Source of the DNA: Cohnella fermenti
Lineage (GTDB): Bacteria; Bacillota; Bacilli; Paenibacillales; Paenibacillaceae
Length of the DNA: 64,000 nt
Reading direction: 5' to 3'
NCBI RefSeq assembly: GCF_004801405.1
Contig: NZ_SSOB01000031.1
Span: 32,049-96,048 of the forward strand
Part shown: piece by piece, positions 35,931 through 43,879 of the stretch
Position numbering within the stretch: the stretch's first letter is position 1
Layout of the letters: the number at the start of each line of letters is the position of its first letter
Notes under the pieces: generated by a model
Seen by the model: the letters and a program-made list of their open reading frames with translations, nothing else
Database searches by the model: none
What the model was told of the DNA's origin: nothing
Made by a program: the position numbers and the translations under genes

Positions 35931-38048
35931 TTGAAAGCGCTTATCGAACGATCATTGCCTCGCAAGTGGTGTTTGTACGCATGCAGTGTTCTGATTGCCG
36001 TATCCGCATGGAGCGGCATCGCCGCGCCGAAGACCGAAGCTCTCAGCGCCTCGGAGCTGTTGACGAAGCTGTACGATCTGGATGGATCGGTGCTGGTGGC
36101 CGCTCACAAGGGGGATTGGCGCAATCATCCGGAGAATTCGTTATCCGGCATTCAGTCTGCAATCGATATGGGCGTCGAGATGGTGGAGATCGACATTCGC
36201 AAGACGGCGGACGGCAAGCTCGTGCTCATGCACGACGACAACGTGGATCGGACGACCGACGGCACAGGGAATGTGTCGTCGTTGACACTCTCGCAGATCA
36301 AAGCGCTCAAGCTTCGCGAAGGGCAGGGAGGCTCCGGCGCCGCTCTGACGAACGAGACGGTGCCGACGCTCGAAGAGGCGATGAATCTGGCCAAAGGCAA
36401 GGTGCTGGTCAATCTAGACAAGTGCTGGGATATTCGCAACGATGTGTGGAGTGTGCTGGTCAGCACGGGAACAACCAGTCAGGGCGTCTTCAAGAGCACG
36501 GCTTCCAATGCGACAGTCGACGCCTGGCTGGATTCCAAGTCGCCGCGTCCGCTGTATCAGGCCGTCATTACGGACTCCGACAACAATCTCTCCGAGCTTG
36601 ATGCCTTGATCGCCGGAGCGCAGCCGGATTTGTACGAGCTTGTGTTCGTTACGGAGTCAAGCTCCGTTATCTCAAGCACAACGGTTAACAAGATTACGAA
36701 TGCCGGAAGACGCGTATTTGTCAACACTTTGTGGGCGTCGCTCAATGCCGGTCATACCGACGATATGTCTGTCGATGATCCGGATTCCGGTTGGGGGTGG
36801 GTTGTCAACAGAGGGGCAAGCTTCATTCAGACCGATCGTCCGTCCCAACTCGTCGCCTACTTAAATTCGCGCGAGCCGTTGGAAGCGGGCTGGGCATCCA
36901 AGGACATCGGAACGGTCGGTTCAATCGGCAGCGCAGGCAGCCGCAACGGCCAGTTCACGCTGACCGCGTCCGGATTCGATATATGGACTGCGGCCGACCA
37001 ATTCCGTTATGCGTATCAGCCGGTCTCCGGAGACATCGTCATTACGGCGCGGGTCAAGAGCCAGGACCATACAAGCGAATGGGCGAAGGCGGGCATAATG
37101 ATTCGCGAATCGCTCAATGCCGACAGCAAATTCGCCGATGTTGTCGTTACGCCTTCCCATGGAATCAACTTCCAGCGTCGTCCCTCGACGGGGCTTAATC
37201 TGTCCAATACGACCGGTTATACGGATTCCCTATCCGGCGGGACGGGCCAATATGTCAGGCTTGTCCGGAGCGGCAACACCTTCACGGGGTTCGCGTCGAC
37301 CGACGGCAGCTCATGGACGCAGATCGGAAGTTCCGTAACGATCTCGATGAGCAGCTCTGTCTACGTAGGCCTTGCCGTAACCGCTCATGACAACAGCAAG
37401 CTCGGCAGCGCAACCTTCGATCAGGTGACCGTCGCCGCGGCGAACGCCTACTCGTTCACCACCGTAGCGTTGCGGCAGGGCGTATCCGGATATACCGGCA
37501 CGACGGATGCACATGTGCTGGAGTATTATGCCGACCGGAACACGGGAGGCAACGGGGAGCTAGAGACTGCATCCTACTCGGGGGCGGACACGGACGAGAA
37601 GCATGCGTTGATTCGCTTTACCCTGCCATCCTCGATTCCTTCGAACGCCATCATTACAAGCGCGCAACTGCGAGTAAGGCTGACGACGACTCGCAACGGA
37701 ACGGTCAAGAAGGCGATTGCGGTCAAGGAAGCAACCGGTTCGTGGGCGGAAGGCGCGGGGACTGGCATTGACGGACAGACGGTCTCCGGCGTCACCTGGA
37801 ATACCAAGCCGGGATATGGCGCGTCCACAATCGATCAAGCGACGATCAACAGCGCCAGGAACGCTTGGTATACGTTTAACGTGACCGATCTGGTGCAGAG
37901 CTGGGTGAACGGGACTTCGACCAACTACGGTTTTGTCCTGCTTGAGAACACGGTAAACAGCTCTCCGGGAACGAAGGATTTCGCTTCCGCGAATAACAAC
38001 GTTACGGAGAATCGGCCCAGCTTGGTCGTGACCTACCGGTTGCCATGA
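35931..38048 (+). CDS. Secreted glycerophosphodiester phosphodiesterase-like protein with C-terminal DNRLRE-type domain
   Basis: Predicted extracellular protein of 705 residues. A signal peptide (WCLYACSVLIAVSAWSGIA) is followed by a GDPD TIM barrel (about 40-330) with AAHKGDWRNHPENS (catalytic His; usually HRG, here HKG) and MVEIDIRKTADGKLVLMHDD with the metal Glu/Asp. A DUF1349-like beta-sandwich (about 345-505) and a DNRLRE-type domain (about 515-705, HALIRFTLPSSIPSNAIITS, WNTKPGYG) complete it. The start is TTG at 35931 after AGGGAGGGC; the open frame begins at 35757 without a ribosome site. Substrate could be a glycerophosphodiester such as a teichoic acid component. Confidence 0.85.
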   Translation: MKALIERSLPRKWCLYACSVLIAVSAWSGIAAPKTEALSASELLTKLYDLDGSVLVAAHKGDWRNHPENSLSGIQSAIDMGVEMVEIDIRKTADGKLVLMHDDNVDRTTDGTGNVSSLTLSQIKALKLREGQGGSGAALTNETVPTLEEAMNLAKGKVLVNLDKCWDIRNDVWSVLVSTGTTSQGVFKSTASNATVDAWLDSKSPRPLYQAVITDSDNNLSELDALIAGAQPDLYELVFVTESSSVISSTTVNKITNAGRRVFVNTLWASLNAGHTDDMSVDDPDSGWGWVVNRGASFIQTDRPSQLVAYLNSREPLEAGWASKDIGTVGSIGSAGSRNGQFTLTASGFDIWTAADQFRYAYQPVSGDIVITARVKSQDHTSEWAKAGIMIRESLNADSKFADVVVTPSHGINFQRRPSTGLNLSNTTGYTDSLSGGTGQYVRLVRSGNTFTGFASTDGSSWTQIGSSVTISMSSSVYVGLAVTAHDNSKLGSATFDQVTVAAANAYSFTTVALRQGVSGYTGTTDAHVLEYYADRNTGGNGELETASYSGADTDEKHALIRFTLPSSIPSNAIITSAQLRVRLTTTRNGTVKKAIAVKEATGSWAEGAGTGIDGQTVSGVTWNTKPGYGASTIDQATINSARNAWYTFNVTDLVQSWVNGTSTNYGFVLLENTVNSSPGTKDFASANNNVTENRPSLVVTYRLP

Positions 38049-38086
38049 GCGGGATGACGGAAGTCGCCAGCGTTTAATGTTATGCA

Positions 38087-38130
38087 AAGGCACTCTTGGC
38101 GGCGCTTGCGCCGGAGAAGAGTGCCTTCTT
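38087..38130 (+). terminator. Terminator after the GDPD gene
   Basis: AAGGCACTCTT (38087-38097) pairs with AAGAGTGCCTT (38116-38126), with a further inner GCGGCGC/GCGCCG pairing, followed by CTTCG. Confidence 0.7.
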
Positions 38131-38141
38131 CGTCATGTGCG

Positions 38142-38561
38142 CTCACGGAAGAAGGGACGCCGCAGCGCCTTCTGTTCGGGCAGCGCTGTATCCGAATCGA
38201 GCGTCTCTATCGGCTGGACGGCGAGCCTTATATTTACTATACGCACGATTTGACCGACCGGGCGGGCGACGTCCGGGATTCCGAGCTTGTCGAACAGTCG
38301 CTGTACGGGTGGCTGGAAGAGCGCGGCGCGGCGATCGCATCCTGCCGAGACGAGCTCTCCGTGTCGCTGGCTCCCCCGGCCGCCGCGCTCGCGGCGCTCG
38401 GCCTGCCGGAAGGAACGCCGCTGCTCAAGCGGACCCGATATTCGTACGGCCCGGACGGCGCGGCTGTCGAGTACGGGAAAGGCTTCTACGCGACGGACAA
38501 GCACCTTTACGTCATCCAATACGACGTCTGGGCCGCCTGCCCAGCGCGATGCACGTCTTGC
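38142..38561 (+). pseudogene. Remnant of a GntR-family regulator: UTRA domain only
   Basis: The frame encodes a clear UTRA ligand-binding domain: FGQRCIRIERLYRLDGEPYI, then ...GLPEGTPLLKRTRYSYGPDG, AAVEYGKGFYATDKHLYVIQ. The N-terminal winged helix that should precede it is gone; upstream lies the terminator of the GDPD gene. After YDV the frame turns into Cys/Arg-rich nonsense. No ribosome site fits. This is the decayed C-terminal half of a GntR/HutC-type regulator, next to the newer GntR fusion regulator at 39041. Confidence 0.75.
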
Positions 38562-38653
38562 CCGCTCCGCCGCCGCCCGGGCGGAATGCGCCCATTAAAC
38601 CAAGTCGCCGTCCGGCGGCTTGGTACCGGGCCCTTCGCGTCGGCCCCCTTCGC

Positions 38654-38840
38654 GAATGTGAATTTTCACATATAAATCCCGCGGCAACGGCCGAAACGGC
38701 GATTTTATGTGAAAAACAACATAAATACCGACGATGACCCGCGACACCTGCCTAATATATGCCAAAAATCACATAAAACCATCCAAATCGCCCGCTAACG
38801 GTCGCTCTGAATGCTAAAATTCACATATATTCGCCGCCCG
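38654..38840. repeat. Array of four degenerate ~52-bp repeats with palindromic core
   Basis: Anchors ATGTGA (38656), ATGTGA (38707), ATGCCA (38759) and ATGCTA (38811) recur every 51-52 bases. Each core is a near-palindrome: ATGTGAATTTTCACAT in unit 1, TTTATGT...ACATAAA in unit 2, and forms ending TCACATAAA or TCACATAT in units 3 and 4. The roughly 28 bases between cores are GC-rich and differ. The same family occurs at 47753 and 63601. Confidence 0.75.
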
Positions 38841-38970
38841 CCCCAGAGTAACCAGCAACGTCCCCAAGTCGCCGCCCCGCGCGCCCCAAGTCCCCCGCCC
38901 AGAGCGGCCTCCCGCGCCGGCGTCGAAGTCGCCGCCGCCCTATCCGGCGAGTTCGCCGCCCGCGCCATTG

Positions 38971-39018
38971 TTGACATTTGATGTGAAATGTCTGAAAATA
39001 TAAACTGATGTTTATGAT
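38971..39018 (+). promoter_or_regulatory. Promoter region of the GntR-binding-protein regulator with TGATGT repeats
   Basis: TTGACA at 38971-38976, with AT-rich -10 candidates around 38994-39004. TGATGT occurs three times at 38979, 39006 and 39015. The same element, inverted, occurs twice in the promoter at 40777, so this may be the regulator's own operator (autoregulation). Confidence 0.5.
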
Positions 39019-39040
39019 GTGAGAGATAGGTGAAATATAC

Positions 39041-40471
39041 ATGAGTTATAAATCAGACCGTCCTTCGTTCCAGGAGCGGCTGGATCACTTCGTTAATGTC
39101 ATTCGCACGGAGATCATTAACGGAATCCGGCAGGAAGGGACGTACCTTCCCGCGGAGAGCGCTCTGGCCAAGCAGTTCCAGCTCAGCAACAAGTCGATTC
39201 GCAAGGGGCTCGAGCAACTGGTCGAGGAAGGGCTTATCCAGAAGATCGACCGGGTCGGCAGCATGGTGACCCCGCGCCCGAAGGAGGCCATCACGCTGAA
39301 CTTCGGCTGTCCGATCTCGCTGACGACAGACTTCCGCATCGACGAGCTGATCACCGAGTTCGGCCGGAGGAATCCCGGCATTCACGTCCGGCGGATCACG
39401 CTGAACCATCTGAGCTACGCCCAATCGGCGCAGGAGATGATCGCCAACGGCCTGCTCGATGTCGTCGCGTTCAACAGCCCCCAATTCCAGGAGTGGACGG
39501 AGGAGGGCCTGCTCTCCCTGCTCGAAGGAATGGAATCGGACCCCGATATTTACCCGATCGCGGAGGAGGCGTTCCGCGCGGACGGCATCAGCTACGCGAA
39601 GCCGGTGTCGTTCTCGCCTGTCGTGCTGTGCTACAACAAGAAGCACTTCCGCGATGCCGGCCTCCACGAACCCGACAGCTACTGGACGTGGGGCGACCTG
39701 ACGGCCGCCGCCGCCAAGCTGTCCAAGTCGCGCGGCCGTCACGGCATCTACTTCCTGCCCGCATCGGAGAACCGCTATCCGGTGTTCCTGCTGCAAGGAA
39801 TGGGCGGCCGCTTCAAGGGAATGAGCGGCGACCGGCTGAACGAGGACATTCGGGACGGGCTGCGCACGCTGAACGAGCTGATCGCCAGCCGCGAGACGTT
39901 CCCGAATTATTGGGCCCAGGGCAACGACGAGACCGTCCAACTGTTCGCGGAAGGGCAAGTATCGATGATTCTGTGCACGTACTTCAATCTGAACGAGTTC
40001 GCCCACCTGCCGCTCGACTACGACATCTGCCCGCTCCCGAGTCTGCAGCGGGGAGATTCGCAGCGAACGCTGCTGCTGTCCATCGGCATGTCGCTGGTCC
40101 GCCACTCCAAGTGGAAGGAAGCGGCTCGCCGCTTCGTTGACTTCCTCGCCTCCGAGGATGCGCAGAACGTCATCCGCGATCGCACGGTCAGCATTCCGGC
40201 CCGCAAGGCGTCGGCGGAGCGGCCGCTCATGGACGGCCTCAAGCGGCCGTCGCGCTACTCGATGTTCCGCGAGATGTTCCCGTCGTTCTCGTACCATCGC
40301 GATCTCGGGCTGCAGATCAAGGATCTCCGCCAGTTCACCAAGTGGCTGAAGGAATACTGGTCCGACATGATCGACGAGGAGACGCTGTACCGGAAGCTGG
40401 AGGAGCTGTACCGCTCCGGCCAGAGGCCGGGCGACCCGAGTACACCAACTGGTGAATATATGCTTCCATAA
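39041..40471 (+). CDS. GntR-type DNA-binding domain fused to a solute-binding-protein domain
   Basis: Unusual one-component regulator of 476 residues. The N-terminus is a GntR winged helix (about 10-78: LPAESALAKQFQLSNKSIRK, LVEEGLIQKIDRVGSMV). From about 88 on it is a family 1 extracellular solute-binding fold (LNFGCPISLTTDFRIDELIT, DVVAFNSPQFQEW, PVSFSPVVLCYNKKHFRDAG, EGQVSMILCTYFNLNEF). There is no signal peptide or lipobox, so the binding domain is cytoplasmic and most likely senses the imported sugar. It is followed by a strong terminator and then by the dehydrogenase-importer operon, the likely target. Confidence 0.88.
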   Translation: MSYKSDRPSFQERLDHFVNVIRTEIINGIRQEGTYLPAESALAKQFQLSNKSIRKGLEQLVEEGLIQKIDRVGSMVTPRPKEAITLNFGCPISLTTDFRIDELITEFGRRNPGIHVRRITLNHLSYAQSAQEMIANGLLDVVAFNSPQFQEWTEEGLLSLLEGMESDPDIYPIAEEAFRADGISYAKPVSFSPVVLCYNKKHFRDAGLHEPDSYWTWGDLTAAAAKLSKSRGRHGIYFLPASENRYPVFLLQGMGGRFKGMSGDRLNEDIRDGLRTLNELIASRETFPNYWAQGNDETVQLFAEGQVSMILCTYFNLNEFAHLPLDYDICPLPSLQRGDSQRTLLLSIGMSLVRHSKWKEAARRFVDFLASEDAQNVIRDRTVSIPARKASAERPLMDGLKRPSRYSMFREMFPSFSYHRDLGLQIKDLRQFTKWLKEYWSDMIDEETLYRKLEELYRSGQRPGDPSTPTGEYMLP

Positions 40472-40498
40472 CCTTCGAATTTCATACATCACATAGTC

Positions 40499-40538
40499 GA
40501 TCCTGATGTCATTTCAAAGACATCAGGATCGTTTTTTT
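40499..40538 (+). terminator. Terminator after the GntR fusion gene
   Basis: A 12-bp perfect stem GATCCTGATGTC/GACATCAGGATC with an 8-base loop is followed by GTTTTTTT. The stem itself contains TGATGT. Confidence 0.92.
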
Positions 40539-40776
40539 GCCGTTTTACACCATTCCAGGGTCGAGCGACAGCAAGAAGCCGGCGGTGAGCGCCCCGCACA
40601 GAGAGGCGGAAGGATGGCCGGAACAGACCTTTCGCAGGACCAACATAGGCGAAATTCGCCAATTTTTGAGAGCGATTTCACCGTTGTCCCCGTTGATTGT
40701 TAACGTATTCACAACAATTCCGAACCTGACATCGCTGTGGGGAATCAATAAAAGCCCCAAAATCGCTTTTTTAGGG
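40539..40776. other. Gene-free stretch with a short palindrome
   Basis: No convincing gene. A 13-base palindrome GGCGAAATTCGCC at 40648-40660 is followed by AATTTTTG and could be an operator or a weak terminator. Confidence 0.4.
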
Positions 40777-40828
40777 TTGACGGTCTTTTTATTCGGTGTG
40801 TATAATCAGTACATCAGTTGTACATCAA
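40777..40828 (+). promoter_or_regulatory. Promoter and putative operator of the dehydrogenase-importer operon
   Basis: TTGACG (40777-40782), 18 bases, TATAAT (40801-40806). Directly downstream GTACATC occurs twice (40809 and 40820, 11 bases apart); with the next bases these read ACATCAG and ACATCAAA, the reverse complements of CTGATGT and TTTGATGT found before the GntR fusion gene. The position just after the -10 box fits repression. Confidence 0.65.
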
Positions 40829-40888
40829 ATTCGTTAGAATTATTTACAAATGATGGTATGTAAATCAGATATAAATCAGGAGGCGTGT

Positions 40889-41878
40889 ATGCGAGCGATC
40901 AAAAGCCGAAGCGGCACTGCGGAAATCGTCGACTTGCCCGATCCGGAAATCAAACCGCAGTATGTCAAAGTCAGAATCGATCATTCATCCGTCAGCATCG
41001 GCACGGAGCTTCTTATGATTCGTTCCAGCCCGGGCGCCCCGCTGGGGTACAGCGCCACGGGAATCGTCCTCGAAGTCGGGGAGGGCGTCGCCCACGTCGT
41101 TCCCGGACAGCGGGTCGCCTGCTACGGGAGTCCGGCGCACCGGGAGATCATGCTCTCTCCGAAGCACCTGACCGTTCCCGTCCCGGACGGGGTGGAGCCG
41201 GAAGAGGCGGCATTCTGCGGCCTTGGGGCGATCGCGATCCACGCGCTGCGTCAAGCGGAGCTGGAATTCGGAGAGACGGCGCTTGTCGTCGGCGTCGGCA
41301 TCCTGGGGCAGATCATCGCCCGGATCGCGCACGCTTCCAATTATCGCGTCATCGGCTTGGAGCCCTTCGAGGAGCGGCGCGGGATGCTGCTGTCCTCCGG
41401 CATTCGCCACGCTTGCAAGGACGAGGAAGACGTGGCGGCGGCGCTCGCGAAGACGACCGCGGGACGCGGCGCGGATGCGGTGCTCGTCTGCGCGAGCAAT
41501 CGGCAGATCAGCCTGATCGATTCCTCCCTTCATTGGCTGCGGGACCGCGGGCGTGTCGTCATCGTCGGGGATACCGGCACCGAATTCGACCGGGACCTGC
41601 TCTTCGCCAAGGAGGCGAGCGTGCACATCTCCAGAGCCGGCGGCCCGGGGCGCTATGAGCCCGACTACGAGCAGCGCGGCGTCGATTATCCGATCGGCTA
41701 CGTGCGTTGGACGGAAGGGCGCAACGTCGAGGACTTCCTGCGGATGATCGAAGAGAAGCGCATCGACATCAAGTCGCTCATCTCCCACCGAATCCGGTTC
41801 GACGAACTGCCCGAGCTGTACCGGCAGGTCGAGACCGCTCCCCAATTAATGATGGGAATCGTCGTCAGGTTCGACTAA
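40889..41878 (+). CDS. Medium-chain dehydrogenase/reductase (alcohol or polyol dehydrogenase-like)
   Basis: NAD(P)-dependent oxidoreductase of 329 residues. GroES-like N-terminal half (IGTELLMIRSSPGAPLGYSA, VVPGQRVACYG) and Rossmann half with ALVVGVGILGQIIARIAHAS near 133 and GRGADAVLVCASN. The usual zinc-ligand Cys/His pattern of classical alcohol dehydrogenases is not evident, as in the shorter bi-domain oxidoreductases found in Paenibacillus sugar operons. CAGGAGGCG supports the ATG at 40889. First gene of the operon with the importer 18 bases downstream. Confidence 0.87.
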   Translation: MRAIKSRSGTAEIVDLPDPEIKPQYVKVRIDHSSVSIGTELLMIRSSPGAPLGYSATGIVLEVGEGVAHVVPGQRVACYGSPAHREIMLSPKHLTVPVPDGVEPEEAAFCGLGAIAIHALRQAELEFGETALVVGVGILGQIIARIAHASNYRVIGLEPFEERRGMLLSSGIRHACKDEEDVAAALAKTTAGRGADAVLVCASNRQISLIDSSLHWLRDRGRVVIVGDTGTEFDRDLLFAKEASVHISRAGGPGRYEPDYEQRGVDYPIGYVRWTEGRNVEDFLRMIEEKRIDIKSLISHRIRFDELPELYRQVETAPQLMMGIVVRFD

Positions 41879-41896
41879 GACGCCAGGAGAGGAGCG

Positions 41897-42805
41897 ATGG
41901 GCATGACGATCCGAAGCAAAATGTGGCGTTACCGCTGGCTGTATATTTTTATGGTACCCGGCATTGTCTACTACCTTGTTTATCATTACGTTCCGATGTT
42001 CGGCCTCGTCGTGGCGTTCCAGGATTACAACCTGATGAAGGGCGTCACGGGCAGCCCGTGGGTCGGCTTGGACAACTTCCGCGCGGTGTTCGAATCGCCG
42101 GACTTCCCGCAGCTCATGAGGAACACGGTGCTCCTCAGCGTCTACCGCCTCATCTTCGGCATGCTGCCCGATCTGATTCTGGCGCTCATGCTCAACGAGA
42201 TTCGGGTCCGCTGGTTCAAGAAGACCATCCAGACGCTCACCTACGGCCCGCACTTCCTGAGCTGGATCATCGTCTACGGCATCATGTTCTCCTTCTTCGC
42301 CCCGGGCTCCGGCCTTGTGACGACATTCTTCCGGGACATGGGCTGGGGCAGCATCGACGTCCTCACGAACTCGGCGCTGTTCCGACCGATGCTCGTTACG
42401 ACGGACATCTGGAAGAGCACCGGTTACGGAGCGATCATCTACCTGGCCACCTTGGCCGGCATCAACAACGAGCAGTACGAGGCCGCCGCGATCGACGGGG
42501 CCGGGCGTTGGCGCCAACTGTGGCATGTCACCCTTCCGGGCGTCCGCGACGTGTTCATGCTTCTCGTCATCCTCCGGCTCGGCAGCATTCTGGATGCAGG
42601 CTTCGAGCAAGTGTACATCTTCCTGAACGTTCGCGTTTACGGGGTTGGCGACATTCTCGATACGTGGATTTTCCGCAGGGGCATTGAAGAGATGAACTAC
42701 AGCGTGCCGGCGGCGGTCGGGGTGTTCAAGTCGGTCATCGGCTTCGTGCTTGTCCTCGGAGCGAACAAGCTGGCGAAGAAGTTCGGCGGCTCGGGCATCT
42801 GGTGA
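41897..42805 (+). CDS. ABC transporter permease (LplB/YteP type)
   Basis: Membrane subunit, 302 residues. The N-terminus RYRWLYIFMVPGIVYYLVYH and YVPMFGLVVAFQDYNLMKGV is diagnostic of the LplB/YteP group of oligosaccharide importers. EAA loop EAAAIDGAGRWRQLW near 198. AGGAGAGGAG precedes the ATG. Confidence 0.93.
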   Translation: MGMTIRSKMWRYRWLYIFMVPGIVYYLVYHYVPMFGLVVAFQDYNLMKGVTGSPWVGLDNFRAVFESPDFPQLMRNTVLLSVYRLIFGMLPDLILALMLNEIRVRWFKKTIQTLTYGPHFLSWIIVYGIMFSFFAPGSGLVTTFFRDMGWGSIDVLTNSALFRPMLVTTDIWKSTGYGAIIYLATLAGINNEQYEAAAIDGAGRWRQLWHVTLPGVRDVFMLLVILRLGSILDAGFEQVYIFLNVRVYGVGDILDTWIFRRGIEEMNYSVPAAVGVFKSVIGFVLVLGANKLAKKFGGSGIW

Positions 42806-42836
42806 CGGCCGAATGAATCGAACGGAGGTGGCTTAA

Positions 42837-43724
42837 GTGCCTTATATATTCAAGAAGTCGATTCCGGACCGCATCGTCGACGTCATCATCTACACCGTCC
42901 TGACCGTCTTCGGCCTGGCGACGCTGTTCCCGCTCTATTACGTCGCGATCGTCTCCATAACGCCTTATACGGAGGTGCTCCGCAACGGCGGCTTCCTGCT
43001 CTTCCCCGAGACGTTCACCTGGGACGCTTATGACGCAATCTTCACGAGCGGCGTCGTCCCGCGGGCGCTCAACATCACGATCCTCATCACCGTGCTCGGC
43101 ACGTTCCTGAATCTGCTCGTCACCACCCTGCTTGCCTACCCATTATCGAAAAAATTCCTGCCGGGAAGAAACGCGGTGCTGCTCGGAATCGTGTTCACGA
43201 TGCTGTTCTCGGGCGGTCTGATCCCGACCTTCCTCACGGTCAAGGCGACGGGGCTCATGAATACGATCTGGGCGCTTATCATCCCCGGCCTCGTGTCGAC
43301 ATTCAACCTGCTCGTCATGAAGACGTACTTCGAATCGCTTCCGGCGGAGATCGAGGAGGCGTCGAAGGTCGACGGCTGCACCGACGTCGGTACGCTGCTG
43401 CGCATCGTGCTTCCGCTGTCCATGCCGATCATGGCGACTCTCGGGCTTTTCTACGGGGTCAATCACTGGAATGCCTACTTCGGCGGGATCATGTACTTGA
43501 ACGATCGGAGCTTATATCCGCTGCAGGTCGTGCTGCGGAACATGATCATCACGCCGAGCGTCAGCCAGGAGCTGTCGGTGCCGCAATCGTCGCTCAGCTC
43601 GCTGCCGCCAGAATCGATCAAGATGGCGACCGTCGTCGTCGCGATCGTTCCTATAATCGCCGTATATCCTTTCCTCCAGAAGTACTTCATCAAGGGGATG
43701 CTGCTCGGAGCCGTCAAGGGCTGA
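42837..43724 (+). CDS. ABC transporter permease (LplC/YtcP type)
   Basis: Second membrane subunit, 295 residues, about six helices, EAA loop EASKVDGCTDVGTLLR near 178, end FLQKYFIKGMLLGAVKG. GTG start at 42837 with GGAGGTGG upstream. SLYPLQVVLRNMI is typical of this group. Confidence 0.93.
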   Translation: MPYIFKKSIPDRIVDVIIYTVLTVFGLATLFPLYYVAIVSITPYTEVLRNGGFLLFPETFTWDAYDAIFTSGVVPRALNITILITVLGTFLNLLVTTLLAYPLSKKFLPGRNAVLLGIVFTMLFSGGLIPTFLTVKATGLMNTIWALIIPGLVSTFNLLVMKTYFESLPAEIEEASKVDGCTDVGTLLRIVLPLSMPIMATLGLFYGVNHWNAYFGGIMYLNDRSLYPLQVVLRNMIITPSVSQELSVPQSSLSSLPPESIKMATVVVAIVPIIAVYPFLQKYFIKGMLLGAVKG

Positions 43725-43879
43725 CAAGGATACGGACGTCGATGACGATAAGGGGGAATGCGCGAGCCGAAGCGCCGGGAAGCGGCGCCGGCGAACGACA
43801 GCAGACAAGGAAGGCGAACAGGCTCCAGCTTCGCAAGACAGCAAGCCAGGCACAACCATTCCAAGGGAGGTCTTCGTAC

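Noticed and set aside
38654..38840. CRISPR array
   Set aside because: Spacing is regular, but the repeats are degenerate within one array, unit number is small, spacers are partly related between arrays, and no cas gene is present.
39053..40492. 479-codon minus-strand frame opposite the GntR fusion gene
   Set aside because: Shadow frame with no family features or ribosome site; the plus strand encodes a clear two-domain protein.
40648..40660. Intrinsic terminator at GGCGAAATTCGCC
   Set aside because: The palindrome has only a one-base centre, so it cannot form a proper loop without losing most of the stem; kept only as a possible operator.
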